Origin: Alistipes megaguti
GTDB lineage: Bacteria > Bacteroidota > Bacteroidia > Bacteroidales > Rikenellaceae
Assembly: GCF_900604385.1 (NCBI RefSeq)
Contig: NZ_LR027382.1
Coordinates: 558,001 to 622,000 of the forward strand
Direction of reading: 5' to 3'
Length of the DNA stretch: 64,000 nt
Numbering within the stretch: the first letter of the stretch is position 1; every line of letters begins with the position of its first letter. The notes under the pieces were generated by a model, which ran no database searches, was not told where the DNA came from, and worked only from the letters and a program-made list of their open reading frames with translations. Below, piece after piece: positions 55,761 to 64,000 of the stretch. Made by a program: the position numbers and the translations under genes.

Positions 55761-58163
55761 CTACCCGAAAAACTCCTCCTCGTCGCTCTGCTCGGGGCCA
55801 GCGGCATCCATCTCGTCCTCACAATCGTAGTGGGGCATCATCGCCGGCCGCACGAACTGGTCCGTACGGCTCACGCCCAGGTGTCCGTCGTCGTAGACCC
55901 GCTTGAGGAACTCGCCCACGATCGGCAGAGCCGCCACGCTACCCTCACCGCCCGAAAGGAAGTGCACCGACTGATCCTCACCGCCGACCCAGGCGCCGGC
56001 CACCAGTTTCGGAGCCACACACATGAACCAGGCGTCGCGGTTCTTGTTCGACGTACCGGTCTTGCCGCCGATCTCCATGTCCGTGAGTCCGAACTGCCAC
56101 TTCAGACGTCCGGCCGTTCCGGCATTGACCACCCCTTCGAGCATCGTCAGCATCGTATAGGCCGTGCGTTCGCTGATGGCGTCCTGCGACTGCGGGATGA
56201 ACGAGGCGATCAGATTGCCCTGCCGGTCTTCGATGCGCGTCACGAAGATCGGGTCGGTATGCACCCCCTCGTTGGCGAAGGTCGAGAAGGCGCTGACCAT
56301 CTCATAGACGTTCGATTCGGAGGTGCCCAGGCAGAGCGCCGGAACCGGATCGATGTAGCTGCGGATACCCATGTTGTGGATGAAGTCGGCGACGGCCTCG
56401 GGCTGCTTGGCCTGCTTCATGATCCAGGCCGAGTAGTTGTTGCGGCTGCGGGCCAGGCCCCAGCGCAACGGATGCAGCACGCCGTCGTAGACCACCTTGC
56501 CGGCCTCCTTCGGCGACCAGGCCGTGCCGTTGGCCGTCTCGATCGTCGTCGGCAGGTTCGGAACCATCGTGCAGGGGGTGAAGCCCAGATGGTCGATGGC
56601 GAAGGTATAGACAAAGGGCTTGATCGTCGAACCGATCTGGCGTTTGCCCTGTTTGGCCATGTCGTACTTGAAGTAGCGGAAGTTCGGACCGCCGACGTAG
56701 GCCTTGACATAACCCGTGCGGGGATCCATCGCCACCATCGCCGCCCGCATGATGCGCTTGTGGTGGAGGATCGAGTCGCGCGGCGTCATCACCGTATCGC
56801 GTTCGCCCTTGTAGGTGAAGACCCGCATCGGGCAGGGTTCGTCGAACGACGCCGTAATCTGCCGCTCGCTGAAGCCCGCCCGCTTCATCTCGCGGTAACG
56901 GTCCGAATAGCGGATCGCCTGACGCATGATCCGCTCACGCTCCTCACGGTCCGTATCGAGGAACAACACCTTCGTGCGGCGGTACTGCGCATCCATCTTG
57001 GGCTGGATGACCGTCTCCATCTGCTTCTGCACGGCCTGTTCGGCGTAGGTCTGCATCCGCGAATTGATCGTCGTGTAGATCTTCAGGCCGTCGCGGTAGA
57101 TGTTGTAGGGCGTACCGTCGGCCTTGCGGTTCTTGTGGCACCAGCCGTAGAGCGGATTCTCGTCATACTCCTTGACCGCCTGGTCGTAGTCCCACTCGTT
57201 GTAGAACTGGCTGCGCTTCGGGCGGTCGGCGCTCATCACCAGACGCAGCATCTCGCGGAAATAGGTCGCCGAGCCCTCGTTGTGCGAAATGGGGCGGTAG
57301 TTCAGCACGATGGGCAGCGCCGCAATCGAGTCGCGCTGCTTGCGCGTCAGCGCCCCGGACTCCTCCATGCGCGTGAGGACCAAATTGCGGCGGGCCAGCG
57401 CATTGTCCGGGTTCCGCACGGGCGAATAGCGCGTCGGGGCGTTCACCACGCCGACCAACACGGCCGCCTCCTGTACGTTGAGCTCGTGGGGCTCCTTGTT
57501 GAAGAACGTATGGGCCGCCGACTTGATGCCGTAGGCATTCGAACCGTATTCGACCGTATTGAGGTACATGGCGGCGATCTCCTCCTTCGTATAGTTGTAT
57601 TCGAGTTTGAGGGCCGTGATCCACTCCTTGAGTTTCGCCGTCACGAGCTTGGTCATACGGGCCACGCGGCCGCGGTGACGGGCCGTATCGCGCGGGAAGA
57701 GGTTCTTGGCCAGCTGCTGGGTGATGGTCGAACCGCCGCCCTGCGAGGTGTTCTGCAGCAGCACGGTCTTGAAGGCCACGCGGGCCAGCGACGGAATGTC
57801 GATGCCCGAGTGGCTGCGGAAGCGGGCATCCTCCGTGGAGATGAGCGCCGCGACGATCGGCGGCACCTCATGGCCGTCGAGGCGGATATGGAGCGTCGAG
57901 TCCATCGGATAGAGGTCGGCATACTGCACGTAGGAGCGGTTCTGCACGAAGAACGTGCCGATGACCTTGCCGTCTTCGGAGTAGATCTCCGTGGCCAGAT
58001 TGCTGCGGGGGTTCTCCAGCTCCTCGAACGAGGGCAGGCGGCCGAAGAGGCCGAGCGCCGTCAGCAACAGCAGCAGTGCCAGCAGTACGAAAGGCGCAAA
58101 GGCCACGCCCCAGATCCATTTGATCGCTTTGGGGCTGATGCCCGACTTCTTACGTTGTTCCAT
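55761..58163 (-). CDS. Class A penicillin-binding protein (PBP1a type)
   Basis: 800 residues. One N-terminal membrane helix (about 15-40). Glycosyltransferase GT51 domain (about 60-240): STEDARFRSHSGID with catalytic Glu and GGSTITQQLAKNLFPRD. Transpeptidase domain (about 400-720): SxxK in QIGSTIKPFVY, SxN in RSRNNYSAW, KTG in GGKTGTSNKNRD. It polymerises and cross-links peptidoglycan. The acidic tail (about 775-800) is probably disordered. A TATCTTTA -7-like box (58181-58188) lies 17 bases before the ATG. Confidence 0.96.
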   Translation of the reverse strand: MEQRKKSGISPKAIKWIWGVAFAPFVLLALLLLLTALGLFGRLPSFEELENPRSNLATEIYSEDGKVIGTFFVQNRSYVQYADLYPMDSTLHIRLDGHEVPPIVAALISTEDARFRSHSGIDIPSLARVAFKTVLLQNTSQGGGSTITQQLAKNLFPRDTARHRGRVARMTKLVTAKLKEWITALKLEYNYTKEEIAAMYLNTVEYGSNAYGIKSAAHTFFNKEPHELNVQEAAVLVGVVNAPTRYSPVRNPDNALARRNLVLTRMEESGALTRKQRDSIAALPIVLNYRPISHNEGSATYFREMLRLVMSADRPKRSQFYNEWDYDQAVKEYDENPLYGWCHKNRKADGTPYNIYRDGLKIYTTINSRMQTYAEQAVQKQMETVIQPKMDAQYRRTKVLFLDTDREERERIMRQAIRYSDRYREMKRAGFSERQITASFDEPCPMRVFTYKGERDTVMTPRDSILHHKRIMRAAMVAMDPRTGYVKAYVGGPNFRYFKYDMAKQGKRQIGSTIKPFVYTFAIDHLGFTPCTMVPNLPTTIETANGTAWSPKEAGKVVYDGVLHPLRWGLARSRNNYSAWIMKQAKQPEAVADFIHNMGIRSYIDPVPALCLGTSESNVYEMVSAFSTFANEGVHTDPIFVTRIEDRQGNLIASFIPQSQDAISERTAYTMLTMLEGVVNAGTAGRLKWQFGLTDMEIGGKTGTSNKNRDAWFMCVAPKLVAGAWVGGEDQSVHFLSGGEGSVAALPIVGEFLKRVYDDGHLGVSRTDQFVRPAMMPHYDCEDEMDAAGPEQSDEEEFFG

Positions 58164-58199
58164 AAGACCGAATTTTGCCGTAAAGATACAAAATATTCC

Positions 58200-61139
58200 C
58201 TAAAATGGGAGTCCGAGCGATCCGCCGATCCACACCCCGCCGGTCGAGGGGCGGTAGCACGAGAGGGTGAAGGTCGAGGTGCCCGAGGCGGGTTGGCGGA
58301 AGAGGTTGAAATCGAAAACCACGTCGCCGCCCACCGACCAGATCCGCTGCCACGCGAGCGCTCCCCCGACCGGAGTCCGGAAACGTGCGTAGTCGCCGCC
58401 GACGTTGAGCCGGATGCGCTTGAAGTAGATCACCGAGCCGATACCCCCCTCGGGATAGCAGAGCGGCAACTGGTAGTTGGCCTCACAGGCCGTGTAGTTG
58501 TTCGAGACGATGTCGGCCGAAGTGAAGCCCCGGGGGATGGGGCGCGTGGACTTGTAGCTCAAGGGGGCATAGCCTCCCGGGAACTTGTAACCGCCGATCG
58601 AAGTCTGGTAGGTCGCGGCTACCGAAAGCGAGTGGTGGCGCACCACCCCCGGCAGATAGGCCTGCCCGTAGAAGAGGATCAGATCGCTGAAATAGCGGTC
58701 CGCCGGATTGAACGTATAGCTGGTCGAGAGGGTGTAGCCCCAGCGGGGGGCGAAGTCGCGGTGAGCCATGCGCACCTGGTCCGAATAACCCAGTCCGAAG
58801 GCGACCTGATGCAGCCCCTCGCGGAAGCCGACATGCTGGATGTTGGTGATTCCGCCCCCTTCACCCCACTCGATCTTGCCCAGATCGGCCACCATGCCGT
58901 TCGAGTAGTTCCAGCGGGCCGAGACCGAGAACTGGCGCGTATGGTAACCGCGTTGCAGATAGAAGGGCAGCGTGGCCGACAACCCCACGGAGTAGTACTT
59001 GTCGGGGGCCGGACGCGACTGATACTCATACTTTCCGGTTTGGGCGTTGTACTGTCCGAGCGAATAGAAGAGCTGGTTGCCGCCGTACGAGGCGTCGAGA
59101 TCGAAGCGGATGCCCAGTCCGTAGTAGCGTACGCCCAGATTGAAGAGCGACCCTTCGGAACGGTTCCAGCCGTAGGAGGCGTAGGCCTCGGTATTCGAGA
59201 GCAGGTTCTGCGAGATCAGCGTCACACCGGCATTCAGGTCGATCGACTGCTCCTCGACCAAAGAGAAGGGATTGAAAGCCAGCGGCATCCAGCTGTGAAC
59301 GTTGACCAGATTGGGCACTTTGGCGTAGCGTTTTGCCCGGAAATCCGAACTCTGAAGCGTCGAGTCGGCCATCGCGAAGCGCACCGTATCGAGATTCAGC
59401 ACCTCCCAGCGGCGGCGCGGCGGATTGACCCGGTTCAGCGGCACGCGCCGCGCCTCGACGGGAATCCGCACGCTGTCAGCTGGCTGTGAGGCCAGGCGGT
59501 ATCCCCGTCGGTCGTAGGTCGTCACCAGCAGCCGGTCCCCGGCCGGTGCCGGGTCAAACGAACCATAGGTCGAGGTCGTCAGGCGGTATTCGCACCTCTC
59601 GGTCAGATCGTAGCAATGAGCCTCATCCTTGCCTGAGGCGATCGAGCCGTAGTAGAGCCGTCCGTCGGAGGCCCGCAGGTCCGAAAGCGTAATGTAGGCC
59701 CCGCGGGTCACGGCGTGCAGCCCCCCGGCATCGATCCGTCCGATCCACATGCCGCTGCCGTCCGTAACCAGCACATACCACGCCCGCGTCCGGTCGTCCC
59801 ACGCCAGTCCGTGCAACTCCGTGCGGTCGGGCGCCGCGAAGCGCTCCTCCTCTCCGCCGTTGCGCCGCACGACCACCGTATAACGGCCCTCGGGCGCATA
59901 TTCGACCCACCCCAGCGCATCGGGAGTCGAGGTGGGATAGAGCGCCCGCCGGGCCGGACCGACCGTCCGGGTCCGGCCATCGGCCAGATTCATGTAGCAG
60001 AGCTGCGAATTGACCCGCTGTTCGAAGAGGGCCGAGCGGCGGTATTCGGTCCACCAGACGCGGCCGTTGCCCAGCGTCGGGCGCGTGGAGATCAGCCCCG
60101 TCGCAGCCACCTCACGCTCCCGACCCGTGCGGAGGTCCACCGTCACGAAGCGTGACACGCGGTCCAGATCGGTCTTCACGGCCAGCACCGCCGTATCGCC
60201 CAGCGCCAGCGGCCACTGGTATTCGGTATGGTTGCGCTCGGGGAGTTCGACGAGCGGCCGGGCCGTGTCCGGCTCCTCGGGCAGCGACGACCAGAAGCGT
60301 TCCAGTTCGTCGAACGTCTCGCGGAAGAGCCGGCTGACATTCGTATCGTAGTACTTCTCCAGCGCGATGCGCGTCGTGGCCAGCATGTAGGGGTTGCGCG
60401 ACCCAAACCACGCCACGCGGTCCCAGACATTCTCGCCGTAACGCTCCCAGGCGTAGGAGCAGATCTGATAACCCAGTTCGTAATGGTCGGGGATGTAGTC
60501 GCGGTAGGAGCCGCAGAACCAGCGGTCGATGTTGAGGTGGTCGCGCCCGACGCTGCCCATGGCCCGGTAGGCCATCGAGAAGGAGGGCTGCAGTCCGCGG
60601 CCGAACGACGACATCATCGTCTCGGACATCACCGCATCTCCCTCCATGGCCCATACCGGCATGCACAGCAGACCGATGGTCGAGCCCTGCTGCCCGAGGA
60701 TGTAGCTCAGCACGCGGATCACCCCCCGGTTGAGGTTGTTGTACTGCACGGCATGGCGGTACTCGTGGGCCACCAACTGCTTGTACCACGGCATCGAATA
60801 GCTGTCGATGGCCGGCGAGGTAAGAAACTCCACGCGTTTGGGAAGGTACATCACCAGTCCGTTCGACTCGAAGTTCTCGGGGTGCATGACAAACGGAATG
60901 CGCATCGGCCCGCGGCGGAAGCCGTAGGCGATGTCGGGCTGCACGGCGCGGATGTAGAAGAGCGTGCGCCGCGCCAGCTCCGAGACCGTATCGGGATAGA
61001 TCATCCGCACGTCGGGCGTACGGATCGTCGACCACTTGAGCGGAGGATCCGAGCCCCACGTGTAATACTGGGCCTCGGCACGCCGCACACCGAAAAGCAG
61101 CGCGGTGAGCAGCAACACGAACAACAGCACCCGCCTCAC
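58200..61139 (-). CDS. HEXXH metallopeptidase-like protein fused to propeller and outer-membrane barrel
   Basis: 979 residues from GTG 61139, just after the stop of the SUI1 gene; the open frame continues upstream inside that gene and is not used. Signal peptide about 1-25. Residues about 30-300 contain the zinc motif HEYRHAVQYNNL and a downstream WAMEGDAVMSE that could give the third ligand, as in gluzincin (peptidase MA) families. Residues about 310-600 look like a beta-propeller (repeated strands, GRVWWTEYRR, DGLAWDDRTRAWYVLVTDG-like units). Residues about 680-979 form a barrel ending in SLGLPF with terminal Phe. This suggests a protease held at the outer membrane. Substrate unknown. Confidence 0.75.
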   Translation of the reverse strand: MRRVLLFVLLLTALLFGVRRAEAQYYTWGSDPPLKWSTIRTPDVRMIYPDTVSELARRTLFYIRAVQPDIAYGFRRGPMRIPFVMHPENFESNGLVMYLPKRVEFLTSPAIDSYSMPWYKQLVAHEYRHAVQYNNLNRGVIRVLSYILGQQGSTIGLLCMPVWAMEGDAVMSETMMSSFGRGLQPSFSMAYRAMGSVGRDHLNIDRWFCGSYRDYIPDHYELGYQICSYAWERYGENVWDRVAWFGSRNPYMLATTRIALEKYYDTNVSRLFRETFDELERFWSSLPEEPDTARPLVELPERNHTEYQWPLALGDTAVLAVKTDLDRVSRFVTVDLRTGREREVAATGLISTRPTLGNGRVWWTEYRRSALFEQRVNSQLCYMNLADGRTRTVGPARRALYPTSTPDALGWVEYAPEGRYTVVVRRNGGEEERFAAPDRTELHGLAWDDRTRAWYVLVTDGSGMWIGRIDAGGLHAVTRGAYITLSDLRASDGRLYYGSIASGKDEAHCYDLTERCEYRLTTSTYGSFDPAPAGDRLLVTTYDRRGYRLASQPADSVRIPVEARRVPLNRVNPPRRRWEVLNLDTVRFAMADSTLQSSDFRAKRYAKVPNLVNVHSWMPLAFNPFSLVEEQSIDLNAGVTLISQNLLSNTEAYASYGWNRSEGSLFNLGVRYYGLGIRFDLDASYGGNQLFYSLGQYNAQTGKYEYQSRPAPDKYYSVGLSATLPFYLQRGYHTRQFSVSARWNYSNGMVADLGKIEWGEGGGITNIQHVGFREGLHQVAFGLGYSDQVRMAHRDFAPRWGYTLSTSYTFNPADRYFSDLILFYGQAYLPGVVRHHSLSVAATYQTSIGGYKFPGGYAPLSYKSTRPIPRGFTSADIVSNNYTACEANYQLPLCYPEGGIGSVIYFKRIRLNVGGDYARFRTPVGGALAWQRIWSVGGDVVFDFNLFRQPASGTSTFTLSCYRPSTGGVWIGGSLGLPF

Positions 61140-61140
61140 C

Positions 61141-61488
61141 TCAGTTGCCGGCCTTTTTGCAACGGTAGCCGCTGCTGGTGAGCAGGTTGACGATGCGGTC
61201 GCGGTGGTCGCCCTGAATGATGATTTCGCCCTCCTTGGCCGCTCCGCCGACGCCACACCGGGTCTTGAGCATCCGGGCCAGAGCCTGCAGATCCTCGTCG
61301 CGCCCGACGAAGCCCCGCACCAGCGTGACGACCTTGCCTGCGCGCTGCTTGCGGTCGAGCCATACGCGCAGCTCCTGCCGCTGCGGCGGAAGAGTCTCCG
61401 CCTCGGGCTTCGCGGCGGTCTCGTATTTGAAGTCGGGATTGGTCGAGTAAACCATCCCCAAGCGGGATTTCCAGTCGTTGTCTGCCAT
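61141..61488 (-). CDS. SUI1/YciH-type translation initiation factor homologue
   Basis: 115 residues from ATG 61488. The SUI1/eIF1 core is seen in AGKVVTLVRGFVGRDEDLQALARMLKTRCGVGG and KEGEIIIQGDHRDRIVNLLTSSGY, which are the family's Thr-Lys-rich loop and C-terminal helix. The bacterial protein can bind 30S subunits and affects start-codon choice, but its role is minor. Overlaps or abuts the long barrel gene by only a few bases. Confidence 0.93.
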   Translation of the reverse strand: MADNDWKSRLGMVYSTNPDFKYETAAKPEAETLPPQRQELRVWLDRKQRAGKVVTLVRGFVGRDEDLQALARMLKTRCGVGGAAKEGEIIIQGDHRDRIVNLLTSSGYRCKKAGN

Positions 61489-61536
61489 AAATCGTGTTCG
61501 GAAGGTAGGAATTAAACGCCGATCGGGCGCCTTTAT

Positions 61537-61568
61537 TTTGCACAAAAATACGAAATTATTTATCTTTG
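61537..61568 (+). promoter_or_regulatory. Promoter of the DUF4435 gene, overlapping the divergent one
   Basis: -33 TTTG (61537-61540), 20-base spacer, -7 TATCTTTG (61561-61568), then ATG at 61570 or 61576. The SUI1 gene's -7 box (61543-61550) lies inside its spacer. Confidence 0.75.
61543..61550 (-). promoter_or_regulatory. -7 box of the SUI1-type gene
   Basis: Minus-strand TATTTTTG, 54 bases before ATG 61488; no good -33 partner, and the position overlaps the plus-strand promoter. Confidence 0.55.
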
Positions 61569-61569
61569 T

Positions 61570-62673
61570 ATGCGTATGGCCAGGAAGTTCACCGAAAAAC
61601 CCCGCAAATCACACCCCTTCGCCCATGCGAAGAGCCTCGAGGAGCTCCCCCGCCCGCTGCCGGCCAACCCCGACCAGCGGCTGGTGAAGGTCTATGTCGA
61701 AGGCTATGAGGATGTCGCCTTCTGGCGCGGCATCTTCGACCACTTCCGCAACCCCTATCTGCGTTTCGAGATCTCGGTGCCCGACCGCGGCGACCTGCCC
61801 AAGGGCAAGAAGGTGCTGCTGGGGATGATCCCCCAGTCGTCCGAGGAGATGATCCTCTGCGTCGACTCGGACTTCGACTACCTCTTTGCCGGGCGCACCG
61901 AACAGTCGCGCCAGCTGGCCGACGCCCGCTTCATGTTCCACACCTACGCCTACGCCACCGAGAACTACCTCTGCTACGCGCCCTCGCTGCACAACGTCTG
62001 CGTCAAGGCCACCAAGAACGATACGCGCATCTTCGACTTCGTGCGCTTCCTGCACGAATACTCCTGCACGATCTACCCGCTCTTCCTCTGGTATGCCTTT
62101 TCGGCGCAGCTGGCCTCGGAGCACGTCTTCCCGCTGGCCGATTTCAAATCGTCGGTGCGGCTGGGCTACCTCGAGATCGAGAACAACGGCGAACGCACCC
62201 TCGAATGGCTGCAGCGCAACGTCGCCAAGCGCGAAGAACTGCTCAAGCGCCGCAATCCGCGGATGATCGAACCCATGAAGGAGTTCGAGACCCAGCTCCG
62301 GCAGCGCGGCGTGAAACCCGAAAACACCTACCTCTTCATGCACGGCCACACGCTGATGGACAACGTGGTGATGGTGCTGCTGAACACCGTCTGCGAGAAG
62401 CTGCGCGACATGTCGATCGCACGGATCACCGCCTCGCAGAAGCAGGGCGTGGCCCTGAAGAACGAGATGTCGAACTACACCAATTCGCTGCGGTCGATCC
62501 GCGACGTGCTGCTCGACAACGAAAACTATACGGCGTGTCCGCTCTACAAGAGCCTGCAGCGCGACATCGAACGCTATATTGCCCGCATGATCTGGAACAT
62601 GAAACGCAACGGCGAGATTCGTGAACAGTCGGTCGTGGGCATCCTTCACCGTCTCCGTCAGGGAGTCTTCTAG
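61570..62673 (+). CDS. DUF4435 protein (TOPRIM-like)
   Basis: 367 residues (365 from the second ATG at 61576, which is more likely since the first ATG is 1 base after the -7 box). The N-terminal core VKVYVEGYEDVAFWRGIFDHF has the conserved Glu, and MILCVDSDFDYLF has the DxD pair, the layout of TOPRIM-like nucleotidyl/endonuclease folds found in DUF4435. The rest is helical. In other genomes such domains occur with AAA ATPases in defence-like pairs; here no partner ATPase is adjacent. Function unknown. Confidence 0.7.
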   Translation: MRMARKFTEKPRKSHPFAHAKSLEELPRPLPANPDQRLVKVYVEGYEDVAFWRGIFDHFRNPYLRFEISVPDRGDLPKGKKVLLGMIPQSSEEMILCVDSDFDYLFAGRTEQSRQLADARFMFHTYAYATENYLCYAPSLHNVCVKATKNDTRIFDFVRFLHEYSCTIYPLFLWYAFSAQLASEHVFPLADFKSSVRLGYLEIENNGERTLEWLQRNVAKREELLKRRNPRMIEPMKEFETQLRQRGVKPENTYLFMHGHTLMDNVVMVLLNTVCEKLRDMSIARITASQKQGVALKNEMSNYTNSLRSIRDVLLDNENYTACPLYKSLQRDIERYIARMIWNMKRNGEIREQSVVGILHRLRQGVF

Positions 62674-62756
62674 AGAGGGGCTAATGAGAGAAAGGGCCAT
62701 GGGGCGACCGATCCGTTCTAAACCGGAAGCACACGAACATCCGGAACCCGCACAAC

Positions 62757-62788
62757 AAAAAAAGAGAGCCCGTCGGGCTCTCTTTTTT
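62757..62788. terminator. Bidirectional terminator before aspartokinase
   Basis: A-run plus GAGAGCCC pairs with GGGCTCTC, then TTTTTT. It separates the convergent DUF4435 and aspartokinase genes. Confidence 0.88.
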
Positions 62789-62812
62789 CATGGGCTCCAA
62801 TCGGGCGGCCAA

Positions 62813-64000
62813 TCAATACTGCCCCTGCTTCTTGCGCACGACGCGTACGGTGGACTGCGTCGCCTGGCGGATGAAGACCTGCGGACCGCGGGCATAACGC
62901 CGCCACAGATCATCCGTATAACCGCGGATGGTCAGCAGTTCCATGTCGCGCGTCGTCATCACGTCGAAGCCCGACTCGCGCAACGCCCGGACCACCTCGT
63001 CGATATGCCACGAATTGTCGACACACAGACTCAGGTTGACCGCCGAGTTGTGGATCAGATTGGTCTTGATGCGGAAGTGCTCGAGCAACGAGAAGATCGT
63101 CGCGAACTTCTCCTCCAGCACGAACGAGAAGTCGCGCGAACGGATCGTCAGCAGCACCTGATCCTTCTTCAGAATCAGAATCGGGACGTCGATCGGCGCC
63201 GACATGCCGCGGATCACCGTTCCCGGCTTGCGCTTGTCGCCAAACGGACGCACGTAGAGCGGGATATTCTTGTTCTGCAGCGGTTTGATGGTCTTCGGGT
63301 GGATGATCTGCGCACCGCTGTAGGCCAGTTCGATGGTATCCAGATAGTTCAGCTCGGCGATCTGCACGGCGTCGGGGAAGATCTTCGGGTCGGCGTTCAG
63401 CACACCGTCGACATCCTTCCACACCGACATCGACTCCGCTTCGAGGATATTGGCCGCCACGGCTGCCGAGTAGTCCGACCCTTCGCGGCCCAGCGTGGTG
63501 GTGGTTCCGTCGGGCGCCCCGCCGATGAAGCCCTGTCCGATGAAGATCGTCTCCGGACCCCCTTCGACCGCCTCCCGCAGCAGCGGCGTCGAAGCCGCAA
63601 GATCGACTCCGGCATCCTTGTGACGCTGTTCGGTGACAAAGCACCGGCGCATGTCGATCCAGCGGTTCGGAACCCCGGCGTAGTTCAGATACTCGGAGAT
63701 GATCGTCGTCGAGACCAACTCGCCGTAGGCCACGATCATGTCGTACCACAACTCGGCCTCTTCGGGGAGGTAGCGGGTCTGTGTGGCGACATGCTCCAGC
63801 TCGTCGAAAAGACGATCGACACGCTCCAGCTGTCGGTGTTCGTGCCACAGATCGTCGATAATCTCGGCGTGGTACTGCCGCAACTGTGCGATATGGTCGA
63901 GCGACTGCTGCCGGTCGCCCTTCTGGAGTCCCTCGAAGACCTTCTCCAGGGCATTGGTCGTCTTTCCCATCGCCGAGACGATGATGAAGAGATGTTGTTC
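62813..64000 (-). CDS. Aspartokinase, C-terminal part (5' end outside window)
   Basis: At least 395 residues are visible; the frame is open to the window end and reads FIIVSAMGKTTNAL, so the true start (with the KFGGTS motif) lies beyond 64000. ATP/Asp binding: GFIGGAPDGTTTTLGREGSDYSAAV and WKDVDGVLNADPKI. The C-terminal two ACT-like domains start near PILILKKDQVLLTIRS. It phosphorylates aspartate as the first step to lysine, threonine and methionine. It does not continue into a homoserine dehydrogenase: the stop at 62813 follows the ACT domains directly. Confidence 0.95.
   Translation of the reverse strand, partial: EQHLFIIVSAMGKTTNALEKVFEGLQKGDRQQSLDHIAQLRQYHAEIIDDLWHEHRQLERVDRLFDELEHVATQTRYLPEEAELWYDMIVAYGELVSTTIISEYLNYAGVPNRWIDMRRCFVTEQRHKDAGVDLAASTPLLREAVEGGPETIFIGQGFIGGAPDGTTTTLGREGSDYSAAVAANILEAESMSVWKDVDGVLNADPKIFPDAVQIAELNYLDTIELAYSGAQIIHPKTIKPLQNKNIPLYVRPFGDKRKPGTVIRGMSAPIDVPILILKKDQVLLTIRSRDFSFVLEEKFATIFSLLEHFRIKTNLIHNSAVNLSLCVDNSWHIDEVVRALRESGFDVMTTRDMELLTIRGYTDDLWRRYARGPQVFIRQATQSTVRVVRKKQGQY

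Overview
The window is a stretch of chromosome from a GC-rich gut member of Bacteroidota, most likely Alistipes (Rikenellaceae). The phylum is shown by an ECF-sigma/anti-sigma/SusC/SusD locus, many Bacteroidota promoters (-33 TTTG, 19-20 bp, -7 TAnnTTTG), DUF1573, DUF4834, DUF3784 and DUF4254 proteins, and a complex I operon with a fused nuoCD and no nuoEFG. High GC and a tryptophanase (indole production) fit Alistipes, but the genus is inference. The window looks like core chromosome with one polysaccharide-utilisation locus. I see no IS element, prophage, integrase or CRISPR array.

Layout. 1-0.8 kb: tail of a YqaA-type membrane protein and a GNAT enzyme. 0.8-11 kb (minus strand): a small glycan-utilisation locus read sigma factor, FecR anti-sigma, SusC (with STN domain), SusD, GH18 endo-glycosidase (3' frameshift), DUF1735/LamG lipoprotein, terminator. 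It resembles known loci for host N-glycan capture. 11-15 kb: ferritin, a PepSY-like periplasmic protein, a histidine kinase/response regulator pair and a GNAT enzyme. The promoters of the PepSY-like gene and of the response regulator carry the same 11-bp-spaced direct repeat in the same position, so they probably form one autoregulated circuit. 15-18.4 kb: yceD-rpmF-plsX-fabH. 18.4-24 kb: a small unknown gene, gap, an Mla-type lipid transport pair (mlaE/mlaF) with DUF4834, purB and DUF3784.

24-40 kb: a TonB-dependent receptor, two tandem tRNA-Val and a tRNA-Asn, a DUF1573 protein, an NfnAB-type NADH/ferredoxin:NADP oxidoreductase pair, a lipoprotein, GT9 + DUF4254 (envelope glycan), a glucosaminidase/LysM protein, dipeptidyl peptidase IV, an alkyltransferase with a repeat insertion, and a GT22-like membrane mannosyltransferase. 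40-50 kb (minus): nuoA-B-CD-H-I-J-K-L-M-N. 50-64 kb: a small secreted protein, an outer-membrane barrel, tryptophanase + sialate O-acetylesterase, asd, a class A penicillin-binding protein, a HEXXH/propeller/barrel surface protein, a SUI1-type factor, a DUF4435 protein and the 3' part of aspartokinase (cut by the window end).

How they work together: the SusCD/GH18 locus, sialate esterase, dipeptidyl peptidase and tryptophanase fit life on host glycoproteins and peptides in the gut. Complex I without its NADH module and the Nfn pair are the visible redox-balancing machinery. Three GC-rich short tandem repeats with periods that are multiples of 3 (9, 24, 21 bp) and several -7 boxes lying within 1-7 bases of the start codon are the main unexplained features.
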